NCBI RefSeq assembly: GCF_002608565.1
Contig: NZ_LIXM01000024.1
Coordinates: forward strand, 1 to 64,000
Length of the DNA: 64,000 nucleotides
Origin: Vibrio sp. PID17_43
GTDB lineage: Bacteria > Pseudomonadota > Gammaproteobacteria > Enterobacterales > Vibrionaceae
Direction: 5' to 3'
Shown: in pieces, positions 38,414-49,325 of the stretch
How the letters are laid out: every line of letters begins with the position of its first letter
Position numbering within the stretch: position 1 is the stretch's first letter
The notes under the pieces: generated by a model
What the model saw: the letters and a program-made list of their open reading frames with translations, nothing else
What the model was told of the DNA's origin: nothing
The model's database searches: none
Translations under genes and position numbers: made by a program

Positions 38414-40270
38414 TTAGATCGACAATTTCTTAACGCGCTTGCCACCGTACACCAAGTTCACGATACAACGTGTACCTATGATTGCGGTGAACATAGAGGT
38501 CAAGATACCGATAGATAGCGTTACCGCGAAGCCTTTCACTGCACCTGTACCAACAGCAAACAGAATGATTGCTGTGATAAGGGTGGTGATGTTCGCATCG
38601 GCAATGGTGCTAAATGCATTAGCGTAACCTTGGTGAATCGCTTGTTGTGGACTGCGGCCATCGCGAAGCTCTTCACGGATACGTTCGAATATCAGTACGT
38701 TCGCATCGACTGCCATACCCACTGTCAAAACGATACCAGCGATACCCGGAAGCGTCATGGTTGCACCTGGAATCATCGACATAATACCGATGATAAGCAC
38801 TAAGTTTGCCATCAGTGCAACGTTCGCGATCAGACCAAAACCACGGTAGTAAAGCAGAGTAAAGATCATTACTGCTACCATACCCCAGATACATGCTTGA
38901 ATACCCATATCGATGTTTTGCTGACCCATTGATGGACCAATGGTACGCTCTTCAACGATAGAGATAGGGGCGATAAGTGCACCAGCACGTAGTAGAAGTG
39001 CTAGGTTGTGCGCTTCTGCCGCAGAGTCGATACCTGTGATACGGAAGTTACGGCCAAGAGCCGATTGAATCGTTGCTTGGTTAATGACTTCTTCGTGTTT
39101 ATCAAGGATCACTTTGCCTTCTGGCGTACGACGACCACTGTCTTTGTATTCTGCAAACACGGTTGCCATTAGCTTGCCGATGTTCTTTTTAGAGAACGCT
39201 GACATCTTGTTACCACCCTCGCTGTCTAGCGAGATGTTCACTTGCGGACGACCGTATTCATCAACACTTGAGCTTGCATCCGTGATACTTTGACCACCAA
39301 GAATAACGCGCTTCTTCAATACAACAGGGCGACCATCACGATCCATCTTGATTTCGCTACCTGCTGGCGCACGACCACTTGCCGCGGCTGATAGGTCAGC
39401 TTTATCATCGACTTCGCGGAACTCTAGCGTTGCCGTTGCACCTAGGATTTCCTTCGCACGAGCGGTATCTTGAACACCGGGAAGCTCAACGACGATGCGA
39501 CTAGCACCTTGACGTTGCACCAATGGTTCAGCAACACCCAGCTCGTTTACACGGTTACGTAGAATCGTGATGTTTTGTTCTACAGCGTAGTTACGGATCT
39601 CTTGTAAACGTTGCTCAGTAAAGGTGGCAATCAAAGCGTAACGGCCATTCGAATCAGAGTCGACAAAGTTCATGTCAGGGTGATTCTTCTCTAGCGTCGC
39701 CTTCGCTTCCGCCAGTTGTTCTTCATTACGTAGCAATACTTCGACTCCCTCTTTACCAGAAGGACGAATTGCACGGTAGCGAACTTTGGCTTCACGAAGC
39801 TCACTACGGAACGCTTCTTCTTGTTGACCAACTAGCTTTTCCATTGCCGCGTCCATATCCACTTCCATCAAGAAGTGAACACCACCACGCAGGTCAAGAC
39901 CCAGTTTAAGTGGTGACGCACCAATGGCTTCTAGCCAGTCTGGCGTAGATGGCGCTAGGTTGAGAGCGACAATTTTATCTTTGCCAAGCGCTTCGCTGAT
40001 AATATCGCGCGCACTGATCTGAGTATCAGTGTCATTGAAACGAACAAGGATTGAACCATTTTCGAGAGCAATGGTTTTATAAGAAAGGTGCTCTTTATCA
40101 AGAGCGTTAGTGACAGCATCCAGCGTTGACATATCAACAGAGGCGCCACGCGCCCCTGTAATTTGAACAGCCGGATCTTCACCGTAGATATTTGGAAGTG
40201 CGTACAACGCAGCGGTGATGATGGCGAAGAATACCATCAAATACTTCCATAACGGATAACGGTTTAGCAC
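38414..40270 (-). CDS. secD: Protein translocase subunit SecD
   Basis: This 618-residue partner of SecF has an N-terminal helix ([20 protein letters not shown]), a large periplasmic region beginning [20 protein letters not shown], and five C-terminal helices. The conserved [20 protein letters not shown] lies near residue 513-532. Length is standard. It is the second gene of the yajC-secD-secF operon. Confidence 0.97.
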   Translation of the reverse strand: MLNRYPLWKYLMVFFAIITAALYALPNIYGEDPAVQITGARGASVDMSTLDAVTNALDKEHLSYKTIALENGSILVRFNDTDTQISARDIISEALGKDKIVALNLAPSTPDWLEAIGASPLKLGLDLRGGVHFLMEVDMDAAMEKLVGQQEEAFRSELREAKVRYRAIRPSGKEGVEVLLRNEEQLAEAKATLEKNHPDMNFVDSDSNGRYALIATFTEQRLQEIRNYAVEQNITILRNRVNELGVAEPLVQRQGASRIVVELPGVQDTARAKEILGATATLEFREVDDKADLSAAASGRAPAGSEIKMDRDGRPVVLKKRVILGGQSITDASSSVDEYGRPQVNISLDSEGGNKMSAFSKKNIGKLMATVFAEYKDSGRRTPEGKVILDKHEEVINQATIQSALGRNFRITGIDSAAEAHNLALLLRAGALIAPISIVEERTIGPSMGQQNIDMGIQACIWGMVAVMIFTLLYYRGFGLIANVALMANLVLIIGIMSMIPGATMTLPGIAGIVLTVGMAVDANVLIFERIREELRDGRSPQQAIHQGYANAFSTIADANITTLITAIILFAVGTGAVKGFAVTLSIGILTSMFTAIIGTRCIVNLVYGGKRVKKLSI

Positions 40271-40291
40271 AGCGAGGATCCTTTAGCTGTT

Positions 40292-40621
40292 TTATAGAGA
40301 CTTAAGCGTACCTTTTGGTAGCACTGCCGTTACGAAGTCTTTCTTGATCACAACTTCATTGTTTGCATTTAGCTCAATTGAAATGTAGTCGTTCTCTTCA
40401 CTGATCTTAGTGATTTTACCTACTAGACCACCGCTTGTTAGTACTTCGTCACCTTTGCCCATCGAAGACATCAGGCTCTTGTGTTCTTTTACACGCTTTG
40501 CTTGTGGGCGATAGATCATGAAGTAGAAGATCACTGCGAACATGCCTAGCATGATTAGCATTTCAAAACCGCCACCTGCTGGTGCGCCTTCTGCTGCTGC
40601 GTGAGCTTGAGAAATAAACAT
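40292..40621 (-). CDS. yajC: Preprotein translocase subunit YajC
   Basis: This 109-residue single-pass protein associates with SecDF. One helix spans about residues 18-38 (GFEMLIMLGMFAVIFYFMIY), followed by RPQAKRVKEHKSLMSSMGKG and a beta-rich cytosolic domain. It is first in the yajC-secDF unit and is separated from tgt by a terminator. Confidence 0.96.
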   Translation of the reverse strand: MFISQAHAAAEGAPAGGGFEMLIMLGMFAVIFYFMIYRPQAKRVKEHKSLMSSMGKGDEVLTSGGLVGKITKISEENDYISIELNANNEVVIKKDFVTAVLPKGTLKSL

Positions 40622-40745
40622 TAAAACATCCTCATTATATTTTATTAATAATCCAAAAAGTTGGGCTTTCGCAATTTAGATTCAAGTCTGAATGTGACTA
40701 ATAGAGATCACTCTCTCAAAAATAATATGCTTTTGCCTACTTTAT

Positions 40746-40779
40746 TAGCAAAAGCCTCTGGCGACATGCCAAAGGCTTT
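40746..40779 (-). terminator. Terminator after tgt
   Basis: The stem AAAGCCTCTGGC / GCCAAAGGCTTT has one mismatch and is followed by TTTTGC on the minus strand. It lies 7 bases past the tgt stop. Confidence 0.7.
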
Positions 40780-40785
40780 AATTTT

Positions 40786-42156
<1,371 letters not shown>

Positions 42157-42157
42157 T

Positions 42158-43210
42158 TTATGCCGTTTTCTTCTTGATGAACATTGAATCACCATAAGAG
42201 AAAAAACGGTAGTTGTTCTCAACCGCATGCTGGTATGCATTCATGGTGTTCTCATAACCTGCAAACGCACTCACCAACATAATCAGTGTTGATTCTGGCA
42301 AGTGGAAGTTGGTGATCAAGCAGTCCACCAACTGGTACTCGTAACCAGGGTAGATAAAGATTTCGGTATCGCCAAAGAATGGAACCAATTCTGTGCCTTT
42401 CTTCAACGCGTCTTGCGCTGCACTTTCCAGTGAACGAACCGATGTTGTACCAACGGCAATGATTCTACCGCCACGGGCCTTGGTGGCATGAATAGCGTCA
42501 ACCACGTCTTGTGGCACTTCAACGTATTCCGCGTGCATGTGGTGATCGTTAATATCATCCACTTTTACCGGTTGAAATGTACCCGCACCGACGTGCAGCG
42601 TCACATAAGCAAATTCGGCGCCTTTCGCTTTGATTTTCTCTAGCAGAACATCATCAAAATGTAAGCCTGCGGTTGGCGCGGCTACCGCACCCGGTTTTTG
42701 GCTGTAAACCGTTTGGTAACGCTCTTTATCTGCGTCTTCATCTGGGCGGTCAATATAGGGTGGAAGTGGCATATGACCGATCTGTTCCAGAATTTCTAAC
42801 ACCGTCTTATCAGAATTAAATTTCAGCTCAAACAATGCATCATGACGAGCCACCATCTCTGCTGAGTATTCATCATTTTCGCCAACAATAACGGTGGAGC
42901 CTGGTTTTGGCGATTTTGAGCAGCGTACGTGAGCCAAAATGCTCTTGTCGTCGAGCATGCGCTCCACTAGTACTTCTAACTTACCGCCTGATTCTTTACG
43001 ACCAAACATACGGGCAGGGATAACGCGGGTATTATTGAAAACCACGAGGTCACCGGCTTGAACATGGTCCAACACATCGGTAAATGTGCCATCCACTAGC
43101 TCGCCAGTATTACCGTCCATTTGCAGTAGTCGGCTAGCGGTACGCTCTGGCTGAGGGTAACGAGCGATGAGTTCATCTGGAAGGTCGAAATGGAAATCTG
43201 ATACTTGCAT
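42158..43210 (-). CDS. queA: S-adenosylmethionine:tRNA ribosyltransferase-isomerase
   Basis: This 350-residue enzyme adds the ribosyl moiety of SAM to preQ1-tRNA to form epoxyqueuosine. The conserved N-terminus [34 protein letters not shown] and APTAGLHF (near 179-186) are family signatures. The C-terminal [19 protein letters not shown] is also canonical. It precedes tgt, the enzyme of the step before it, separated by the repeat element. Confidence 0.97.
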   Translation of the reverse strand: MQVSDFHFDLPDELIARYPQPERTASRLLQMDGNTGELVDGTFTDVLDHVQAGDLVVFNNTRVIPARMFGRKESGGKLEVLVERMLDDKSILAHVRCSKSPKPGSTVIVGENDEYSAEMVARHDALFELKFNSDKTVLEILEQIGHMPLPPYIDRPDEDADKERYQTVYSQKPGAVAAPTAGLHFDDVLLEKIKAKGAEFAYVTLHVGAGTFQPVKVDDINDHHMHAEYVEVPQDVVDAIHATKARGGRIIAVGTTSVRSLESAAQDALKKGTELVPFFGDTEIFIYPGYEYQLVDCLITNFHLPESTLIMLVSAFAGYENTMNAYQHAVENNYRFFSYGDSMFIKKKTA

Positions 43211-43500
43211 GTTACTTGTCTTATATATTGGTCAAATCACGTCAAAGACGACGATAAAATTGCGACGAGTTTTTCGCAGCAGACTAGTATATGTTTACAT
43301 GCTGCAATAGCAAGCAAATCCCTTTCGATTGATGGCAAAAGCGTCCACTAAGAATGTAATAAGACATGAAGAGCGTATTGTTCCACGACGTATAGATATA
43401 CATCGGCACGCTTCGTTATTATCAAATCACTCAATAAGTTCACTTTTAGACTATATTGACAATGAGCAACTTGCTCTATGTTCGAACTTTTGAGGTAAGT

Positions 43501-43722
43501 ATGAAGATGTTAATTACGCTATTCAGCGCCGCCATTATTTCTTTTTCTGCTAATACGTTAGCAAGCTCTGAACAAGAGACGTTAAAAACGTTACAAGATG
43601 CATGTAAGCTGAAGCAAGTACCGCACTTGTGCGCAGTTAATCTGCCTAATAAAAGTTACATTGGTAGCTGTGTTGATGCCAAAGCATATGGTCTGATCTG
43701 TGTCCATTATAGACAAAGTTAA
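43501..43722 (+). CDS. Small secreted four-cysteine protein, unknown function
   Basis: This 73-residue protein starts at ATG 43501 with GAGG 6 bases upstream. The N-terminus MKMLITLFSAAIISFSANTL is a clear signal peptide, with cleavage probably after LA at residue 21. The mature 52 residues carry four cysteines (35, 44, 57, 67), enough for two disulfides, in an otherwise charged and polar chain. No family is recognised. It has its own terminator and stands alone between queA and the CBS gene. A periplasmic or exported location is likely. A frame extension upstream to 43456 lacks support. Confidence 0.7.
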   Translation: MKMLITLFSAAIISFSANTLASSEQETLKTLQDACKLKQVPHLCAVNLPNKSYIGSCVDAKAYGLICVHYRQS

Positions 43723-43727
43723 GAGTA

Positions 43728-43761
43728 ACCAAAGCTAAGGCTATACTGCCTTAGCTTTGGT
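43728..43761 (+). terminator. Terminator after the small secreted protein
   Basis: A perfect 13-bp stem ACCAAAGCTAAGG / CCTTAGCTTTGGT with an 8-base loop begins 5 bases past the stop. The T-tract is short. Confidence 0.75.
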
Positions 43762-43978
43762 CATTCATGATAGCGCTTACATGTTTCACTCCCATCTTAC
43801 AATGCAGGATCACCTTCTCTTTTAGTAGACGGCTTTATGTAAATGACCAACCTATTCCCTCCTCTGATTGATCTTCATCTAATTGCATTAATTTATTAGT
43901 GAAAAACGAGTTAGCTCCCAGATAAAGGGCAAAATATTCTCTATATTTAGGAAAAGGACAACGCCTTTGGAGGTCTCT

Positions 43979-44428
43979 ATGATCAAAGTTGAAGACATGA
44001 TGACTCGCAATCCTCATACCCTTTTTAGTAGCAACACATTGCGTGAGGCTCGAGACATGATGGAAGCGCTCGATATTAGACATATTCCGGTTGTAGATGC
44101 CAATGACCATCTACAAGGTTTAGTGACACATCGAGATATTCTTGCTGCTCAAGAATCCAGTTTGCACCCTGATGAGACTGAACAATCTTTCACTTTCGAT
44201 ACGCCACTTCATAAAATGATGCACACTAACATCATGACGGCGGAACCAAGGGCTGGATTAAAAGAAAGTGCTATCTATATGCAGAAGCATAAAGTAGGTT
44301 GCTTGCCAGTGGTGAACCACGGTCATTTAGTCGGCATTATCACTGATTCAGATTTTGTCACGATCGCAATTAACTTACTGGAACTGCAAGAAGAGGTTGA
44401 GCCCGAGGAAATAGAGTCAGAAGACTAA
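43979..44428 (+). CDS. CBS-domain pair protein
   Basis: This 149-residue soluble protein is made of two CBS modules: MIKVEDMMTRNPHTLFSSNT to RDILAAQ (about 1-60) and MHTNIMTAEPRAGLKESAIY to SDFVTIAINLLE (about 80-138). An acidic tail follows (EEVEPEEIESED). Paired CBS domains bind adenine nucleotides and regulate partner proteins. With no catalytic domain attached, this is a stand-alone regulator whose target is unknown. The ATG at 43979 has GGAGG 6 bases upstream, which settles the start. It lies convergent to aceA. Confidence 0.85.
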   Translation: MIKVEDMMTRNPHTLFSSNTLREARDMMEALDIRHIPVVDANDHLQGLVTHRDILAAQESSLHPDETEQSFTFDTPLHKMMHTNIMTAEPRAGLKESAIYMQKHKVGCLPVVNHGHLVGIITDSDFVTIAINLLELQEEVEPEEIESED

Positions 44429-44473
44429 ACCTTTCTGGATATGTGGTCATTTTGCTCAACCAATGGCACAAAC

Positions 44474-44499
44474 AAAAAAGAGCGGCTCAATCGCCGCTC
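44474..44499 (-). terminator. Terminator after aceA
   Basis: The stem GAGCGGC / GCCGCTC with a 6-base loop is followed on the minus strand by a six-T run. It also lies beyond the CBS gene and may serve both. Confidence 0.85.
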
Positions 44500-44542
44500 A
44501 AAGATATCATGACTCTCGTCGTAATTGTGGACTCTACGTTTG

Positions 44543-45856
44543 TTAGAATTGATCTTCTTCGGTAGAACCAGTCAGTGCTGTCACTGATGAGTTACCACCT
44601 TGAATGGTATTGGTCATTCTATCAAAGTAGCCCGTACCAACTTCTTGTTGATGCGCCACAAAAGTGTAACCTTTTTCTGCCGCTTCAAACTCAGGACGCT
44701 GTACTTTCTCAACGTAATGGCGCATACCTTCGCCTTGTGCGTAAGCATGTGCCAGTTCGAACATATTGAACCACATGTTGTGGATACCCGCTAGCGTGAT
44801 GAACTGATATTTGTAGCCCATATCAGCCAGCTCTTGTTGAAACTTAGCAATGGTTTCAGCGTCTAGGTTCTTCTCCCAGTTGAATGAAGGCGAACAGTTA
44901 TATGCCAACAGTTGGTCTGGGTACTCTGCGTGAATCGCTTCTGCAAACTTACGCGCTTCTTCTAGACATGGCGTTGCCGTCTCACACCAGATCAAATCCG
45001 CGTATGGTGCGTAAGCTAGACCACGAGAGATTGCTTGGTCGATACCTGCACGAACACGGTAGAAACCTTCTGGTGTGCGCTCTCCTTGAATAAAGTCCTT
45101 GTCATATGGGTCGCAATCAGACGTTAGCAGGTCTGCTGCGTTTGCATCGGTACGTGCGATTACGAGTGTTGTAGTGCCAGCAACGTCTGCTGCTAGACGA
45201 GCTGCGACCAGTTTCTGTACTGCTTCTTGAGTTGGAACCAATACTTTACCGCCCATGTGACCACACTTCTTCACTGATGCCAGCTGGTCTTCAAAGTGAA
45301 CACCCGCCGCACCTGCGTCGATCATTGATTTCATTAGCTCGTACGCATTAAGAACGCCACCAAAACCTGCTTCTGCATCCGCTACGATTGGTAGGAAGTA
45401 ATCAATACCACCTTCGTCTTCTGGCGACTTACCTGCTGACCACTGGATTTGGTCTGCGCGACGGAATGAGTTATTGATACGTTTTACTACTGACGGTACA
45501 GAGTCTACTGGGTAAAGGGATTGGTCTGGGTACATAGTCGAAGCGGTGTTGTTGTCCGCCGCTACCTGCCAGCCCGAGAGGTAAATAGCTTCAATACCCG
45601 CTTTTGCTTGCTGTACGGCTTGACCTCCCGTCAGTGCACCAAGACAGTTTACGTAGCCTTTCTTTGAGCTACCGTTAACCAGTGACCAAAGTTTGTCAGC
45701 ACCACGTTGTGCGATTGTGTTCGCAGGCACCATAGAACCGCGTAGTTCTACCACTTCTTCCGCTGTGTAAGTACGCTTTACGTTTTTCCAGCGTGGGTTG
45801 GTTGCCCAATCTTTTTCCAGTGCATCAATTTGTTGGCGGCGAGTTAAGTTAGTCAT
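44543..45856 (-). CDS. aceA: Isocitrate lyase
   Basis: This 437-residue glyoxylate-shunt enzyme splits isocitrate to glyoxylate and succinate. The catalytic Cys lies in [14 protein letters not shown] near residues 192-205. Other conserved blocks are [12 protein letters not shown] near 93-104, [12 protein letters not shown] near 152-163 and [15 protein letters not shown] near 319-333. It follows aceB on the same strand with 129 bases between them, so the two should be co-expressed when acetate or fatty acids are used. Confidence 0.97.
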   Translation of the reverse strand: MTNLTRRQQIDALEKDWATNPRWKNVKRTYTAEEVVELRGSMVPANTIAQRGADKLWSLVNGSSKKGYVNCLGALTGGQAVQQAKAGIEAIYLSGWQVAADNNTASTMYPDQSLYPVDSVPSVVKRINNSFRRADQIQWSAGKSPEDEGGIDYFLPIVADAEAGFGGVLNAYELMKSMIDAGAAGVHFEDQLASVKKCGHMGGKVLVPTQEAVQKLVAARLAADVAGTTTLVIARTDANAADLLTSDCDPYDKDFIQGERTPEGFYRVRAGIDQAISRGLAYAPYADLIWCETATPCLEEARKFAEAIHAEYPDQLLAYNCSPSFNWEKNLDAETIAKFQQELADMGYKYQFITLAGIHNMWFNMFELAHAYAQGEGMRHYVEKVQRPEFEAAEKGYTFVAHQQEVGTGYFDRMTNTIQGGNSSVTALTGSTEEDQF

Positions 45857-45985
45857 TGATCTATCCCTCTAATAATGTGCACTTGTGCATGTGCGTTGAG
45901 TTTTCCGTTCTCAGGCAGTACATCCTTATCTGCCTCGAATCCTTCACGTATTGGTTAAATAAAGTTGGTTATTGAAATTATTGGG

Positions 45986-47614
45986 TTAATCCAAGTAGTC
46001 GTAACCTGGAATGGTTAAAAAGTTGGTCAGTTCATCGCTCGTAGTGAGCCTTGCCATCAAGTCAGCCGCTTCCTCAAATCGACCTGCTTGGTAGCGCTGT
46101 TCACCAATTTCTTGCTTCACGACTTCAATCTCTTCTTTCAGATACAACTCGAGCAGCTCCTTAGTGACTATCAAACCGTTATCGAGCGACTTACCGTGTT
46201 GAATCCACTGCCAAATAGAAGCACGGGAAATTTCTGCGGTTGCTGCGTCTTCCATCAGTCCGTAAATCGGCACACATCCATTGCCAGAGATCCAAGCTTC
46301 AATGTATTGCAACGCGACGCGGATGTTGTGGCGCATGCCTTCTTCTGAGCGTTCACCTTCGCATGGTTCAAGCAACTCTTCGGCGGTGATTAGCGCATCT
46401 TCCGAGCGGCTCACATCCAGTTGGTTGGTGCGCTGACCGAGTGTTGCGCTAAACACTTCCATTGCAGTGTCCGCCAGACCAGGGTGTGCAACCCAAGTGC
46501 CGTCGTGTCCGTTGTTCGCTTCCAGTGATTTATCCTTGTGAATCTTATCCAGCACTTTTTGGTTTTCTTGTGGGTCTTTGGCTGGAATAAAGGCTGCCAT
46601 GCCGCCCATCGCAAATGCACCGCGCTTATGACAAGTACGCACCAACAATCTTGAGTAAGCGTTGAGGAATGGCTTATCCATAGTCACCACTTGGCGATCA
46701 GGTAGAACGCGATCTGGATGATTTTTCAGTGTTTTGATGTAGCTAAAGATGTAATCCCAACGACCGCAGTTGAGACCGACAATGTGCTCTTTGAGTGAGA
46801 ACAGAATCTCGTCCATTTCAAATACCGCAGGCAACGTTTCAATCAGTACGGTAGCTTTAATGGTTCCGGTATCCAAACCGAAATACTCTTCAGTGAAATG
46901 GAACACTTCACTCCACCACTTCGCTTCATGATGCGATTGCAGCTTTGGAATGTAGAAGTAAGGACCGCTTCCCTTTTTCAATAGCGCTTTGTAGTTATTG
47001 TAGAAGTACAGAGCAAAGTCGAATAGCGCACCTGGAATGATCTGACCGTGCCACGTGACGTGTTTTTCCTTTAGATGCAGCCCGCGAACGCGGCAGATCA
47101 ACACCGCTGGGTCTTCTGTCAGCTGATAGTGTTTGCCATTGCTAGGATGGGTGTAACTGATGGTGCCATTGACGGCATCACGCAGGTTAATTTGTCCATC
47201 CAGAACTTTACTCCACGCCGGAGACATTGAGTCTTCGAAGTCTGCCATGAACACTTTAACATTCGCATTCAGTGCGTTAATCACCATCTTGCGATCGGTT
47301 GGTCCAGTAATCTCCACTCGGCGATCTTGCAGATCTTGCGGGATTCCAAGGATCTTCCAACTTCCCTCGCGAATGTCTTGTGTCTCCGGTAGAAAATCTG
47401 GCAGCTCACCAGCATCGATGCGTGCTTGCTTCTCTTCTCGCGCTTCTAGCAACTGTTCAACACGTCCGGCAAATTTTTCACACAGTAGAGATAAAAAGGT
47501 TTGGGCTTCAACAGGGAAAATTGCTTGATGTTCAGGAGCAACGATTCCAATCACCTCAAGCATGCCTTGGGTTTGCATTAGTTGTTGTGTTTTTTGTTCT
47601 GTCTGAGCAAGCAT
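45986..47614 (-). CDS. aceB: Malate synthase A
   Basis: This malate synthase of 542 residues condenses glyoxylate with acetyl-CoA to malate. Core blocks are MADFEDSMSPAWSKVLDGQI, IPKLQSHHEAKWW and ATVLIETLPAVFEMDEILF. The barrel contains GLNCGRWDYIFSYIK and the C-terminal region CVPIYGLMEDAATAEISRAS. I prefer the ATG at 47614, 9 bases after AGGA; an ATG two codons upstream (47620) is only 3 bases from it. It is first in the aceBA pair, with a 600-bp regulatory region upstream. Confidence 0.95.
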   Translation of the reverse strand: MLAQTEQKTQQLMQTQGMLEVIGIVAPEHQAIFPVEAQTFLSLLCEKFAGRVEQLLEAREEKQARIDAGELPDFLPETQDIREGSWKILGIPQDLQDRRVEITGPTDRKMVINALNANVKVFMADFEDSMSPAWSKVLDGQINLRDAVNGTISYTHPSNGKHYQLTEDPAVLICRVRGLHLKEKHVTWHGQIIPGALFDFALYFYNNYKALLKKGSGPYFYIPKLQSHHEAKWWSEVFHFTEEYFGLDTGTIKATVLIETLPAVFEMDEILFSLKEHIVGLNCGRWDYIFSYIKTLKNHPDRVLPDRQVVTMDKPFLNAYSRLLVRTCHKRGAFAMGGMAAFIPAKDPQENQKVLDKIHKDKSLEANNGHDGTWVAHPGLADTAMEVFSATLGQRTNQLDVSRSEDALITAEELLEPCEGERSEEGMRHNIRVALQYIEAWISGNGCVPIYGLMEDAATAEISRASIWQWIQHGKSLDNGLIVTKELLELYLKEEIEVVKQEIGEQRYQAGRFEEAADLMARLTTSDELTNFLTIPGYDYLD

Positions 47615-47866
47615 AATCATTCATCCTTAACGTGCTTTATCCATCTTGGCAGTCAAGCCTAAAGCTACATTTGTAAGTTATGAACAACAAATTACAGCCA
47701 TTGATTTGGTGTTCACTTCGCTTCATTGTGTCTATATCTTGCGCAACCTGAATTGCTTTTTCAATCTAGACATAAGTCTTACAAGCCTTTAATTAAGCTA
47801 ACTCAACAAAGGGTTAAGCGAAACCCCTTAAGTAAACAAAACATTAAATTCAAAGTTTTATCCGGT

Positions 47867-47884
47867 ATCAAACAAGCGTTTGAT
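47867..47884. promoter_or_regulatory. Palindromic operator upstream of aceB, copy 1
   Basis: ATCAAAC-AAGC-GTTTGAT is a perfect 7-bp inverted repeat with a 4-base spacer. It fits the form of PsrA/TetR-type fatty-acid regulator boxes (CAAAC-N4-GTTTG), which in some gammaproteobacteria control the glyoxylate shunt. It lies about 250 bases before the aceB start. Confidence 0.55.
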
Positions 47885-47949
47885 TTTTCAACTTAATTTG
47901 TAAGTTATTACGTAATTTAATTACATTAATTTTACAGGTTATTTTTGAA

Positions 47950-47967
47950 TTCAAACAAGCGTATGAA
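47950..47967. promoter_or_regulatory. Palindromic operator upstream of aceB, copy 2
   Basis: TTCAAAC-AAGC-GTATGAA shares the core CAAACAAGCGT with the first copy, 83 bases away, and has one arm mismatch. Two sites with an identical spacer suggest binding by the same regulator. Confidence 0.5.
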
Positions 47968-48066
47968 TAGTAAGGTGAGAGAAAAATCCTTGTATTCACA
48001 AGGGCTAGAAGGAGGAAGTGAAACGCAACTTAAACGCGCTATACAAGCAGTTGTGTAAAATGAACA

Positions 48067-48125
48067 TTGTAAAATTTCACTATTTTATGAAAGCTTCATG
48101 AAAGTTCGTCTGTGAAATTTTACAA
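48067..48125. repeat. 14-bp inverted repeat with nested small palindrome
   Basis: The arms TTGTAAAATTTCAC (48067-48080) and GTGAAATTTTACAA (48112-48125) are perfect. The 31-base loop holds a second palindrome, ATGAAAGCTTCAT (48087-48099). It could form a long hairpin RNA or an operator pair. Confidence 0.8.
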
Positions 48126-48154
48126 GTCAAAGTTTGCATGCAGAATAAAATGCT

Positions 48155-48184
48155 AAAAAACGCACTATTTATAGTGCGCTTTTA
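48155..48184. terminator. Bidirectional terminator after oxyR
   Basis: The stem CGCACTA / TAGTGCG is followed by six T on the minus strand and CTTTT on the plus strand. It closes oxyR and could end any plus-strand transcript from the aceB upstream region. Confidence 0.85.
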
Positions 48185-48220
48185 GATATTGAATCGGATA
48201 TTGTAGGCTAATACTAATAG

Positions 48221-49126
48221 CTAAAGCAGTTCAGAGACGACTTCTGCCAATTGCTTGAAAGTATTTGTTCGTGACGAGCTTGGACGCCACACCAAACCAA
48301 TATCGCGATACGCTTGCTGACCTGGGGGATCAATCACCACCAAATTTTGGTTATGAAGCAAACCGTGATCGATGGCCATTTGCGGGATAAACGTTGTACC
48401 CAGACCATTTGCCACCATTTGTACCAAAGTATGAAGGCTGGTTGCCGTAAACGGATTAATTTTGTCTTTTTCAGTCAACTTACACGCAGAAACCGCGTGT
48501 TCCGTTAAGCAGTGCTCTTTCTCTAAAAGAAACACCGATTCATTGGGCAAGTCCGCATAGCTAATCGGCACAGGAACCGAATCCACATGATTCGCACTGA
48601 TCACCATACGAAATGGGTCTTGACCTACCACTCGACTTTCCATGCCCTCAATTTCGACAGGAAGCGCAAGAATCAACACATCCAATTCACCATGACGTAG
48701 AGCTTTTAATAAGTTTGTCGTCGTATCTTCTCTTAATAGAAGGTTCAGTTGTGGGAAACGGTAGTTCACCTCTTGAACGAGATCGCACAATAAGAAAGGT
48801 GCGATAGTCGGAATACAGCCCACCTTAAGTTGCCCCTCCATATCGCCACCTTGACATAAAAGCCCCAGTTCAACCAAGTCTTGACCTTTTGCCAATAACT
48901 CTCGACCTTGCTGAACCACCATCTCTCCAGCTTGCGTAAAAACCAGTGGGCTTTTTTTGTCTTTCTTTTCATATAGCGGGCAACCAATCAACTCTTCAAG
49001 GTTTTGAATCCCTTTACTCAACGTAGATTGACTGACAAAACAACGCTCAGCGGCATCGCTAAAATGACGTGTTTCATGCAAAGTGACCAAGTAGTGTAAC
49101 TGCTTCAAGCTAGGCCATTTATTCAT
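48221..49126 (-). CDS. oxyR: Hydrogen peroxide sensor regulator OxyR
   Basis: This 301-residue LysR-family activator has an N-terminal helix-turn-helix near residues 20-45 (FSDAAERCFVSQSTLSKGIQ). The regulatory domain carries the redox cysteines C206 and C215 (KEHCLTEHAVSACKLTE), nine residues apart like C199 and C208 of E. coli OxyR. The match to OxyR, rather than a general LysR protein, rests on that pair. It is divergent from a peroxiredoxin gene, the expected target, with about 199 bases between the starts. Confidence 0.93.
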   Translation of the reverse strand: MNKWPSLKQLHYLVTLHETRHFSDAAERCFVSQSTLSKGIQNLEELIGCPLYEKKDKKSPLVFTQAGEMVVQQGRELLAKGQDLVELGLLCQGGDMEGQLKVGCIPTIAPFLLCDLVQEVNYRFPQLNLLLREDTTTNLLKALRHGELDVLILALPVEIEGMESRVVGQDPFRMVISANHVDSVPVPISYADLPNESVFLLEKEHCLTEHAVSACKLTEKDKINPFTATSLHTLVQMVANGLGTTFIPQMAIDHGLLHNQNLVVIDPPGQQAYRDIGLVWRPSSSRTNTFKQLAEVVSELL

Positions 49127-49225
49127 AATTCTATTTGTATCTAATGCTGTTTCAGTGATCGAGGTAATAGTTTTGTTATTATCGCTTTTTTCGATTAACT
49201 TAATCTATTTATTTCGCTTTTTTCA

Positions 49226-49244
49226 ATAGTACAATCTGTACTAT
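49226..49244. promoter_or_regulatory. Palindrome in the peroxiredoxin promoter
   Basis: ATAGTAC-AATCT-GTACTAT is a perfect 7-bp inverted repeat about 80 bases before the peroxiredoxin start. It does not match the four-part OxyR consensus and overlaps a possible -10. It may be an operator for OxyR or for another regulator. Confidence 0.5.
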
Positions 49245-49325
49245 AGTTTGTCCCGTACAAACACGGACTAAACCTAAATAACTGAATTAGGTTTGAAGCT
49301 AACCAAAAATTTTTAGGAGCAAAAA

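Larger units (their letters stand above)
47615..48220. other. Large aceB upstream region, AT-rich and structured
   Basis: This 606-bp gap lies between aceB and the oxyR 3' end. It holds two related palindromes (47867-47884 and 47950-47967), AT-rich repeats with TTTGTAAGTTAT (near 47671 and 47907), a 14-bp hairpin (48067-48125) and the oxyR terminator (48155-48184). No protein-coding gene was supported. Its length is far beyond what a simple promoter needs. Confidence 0.6.
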
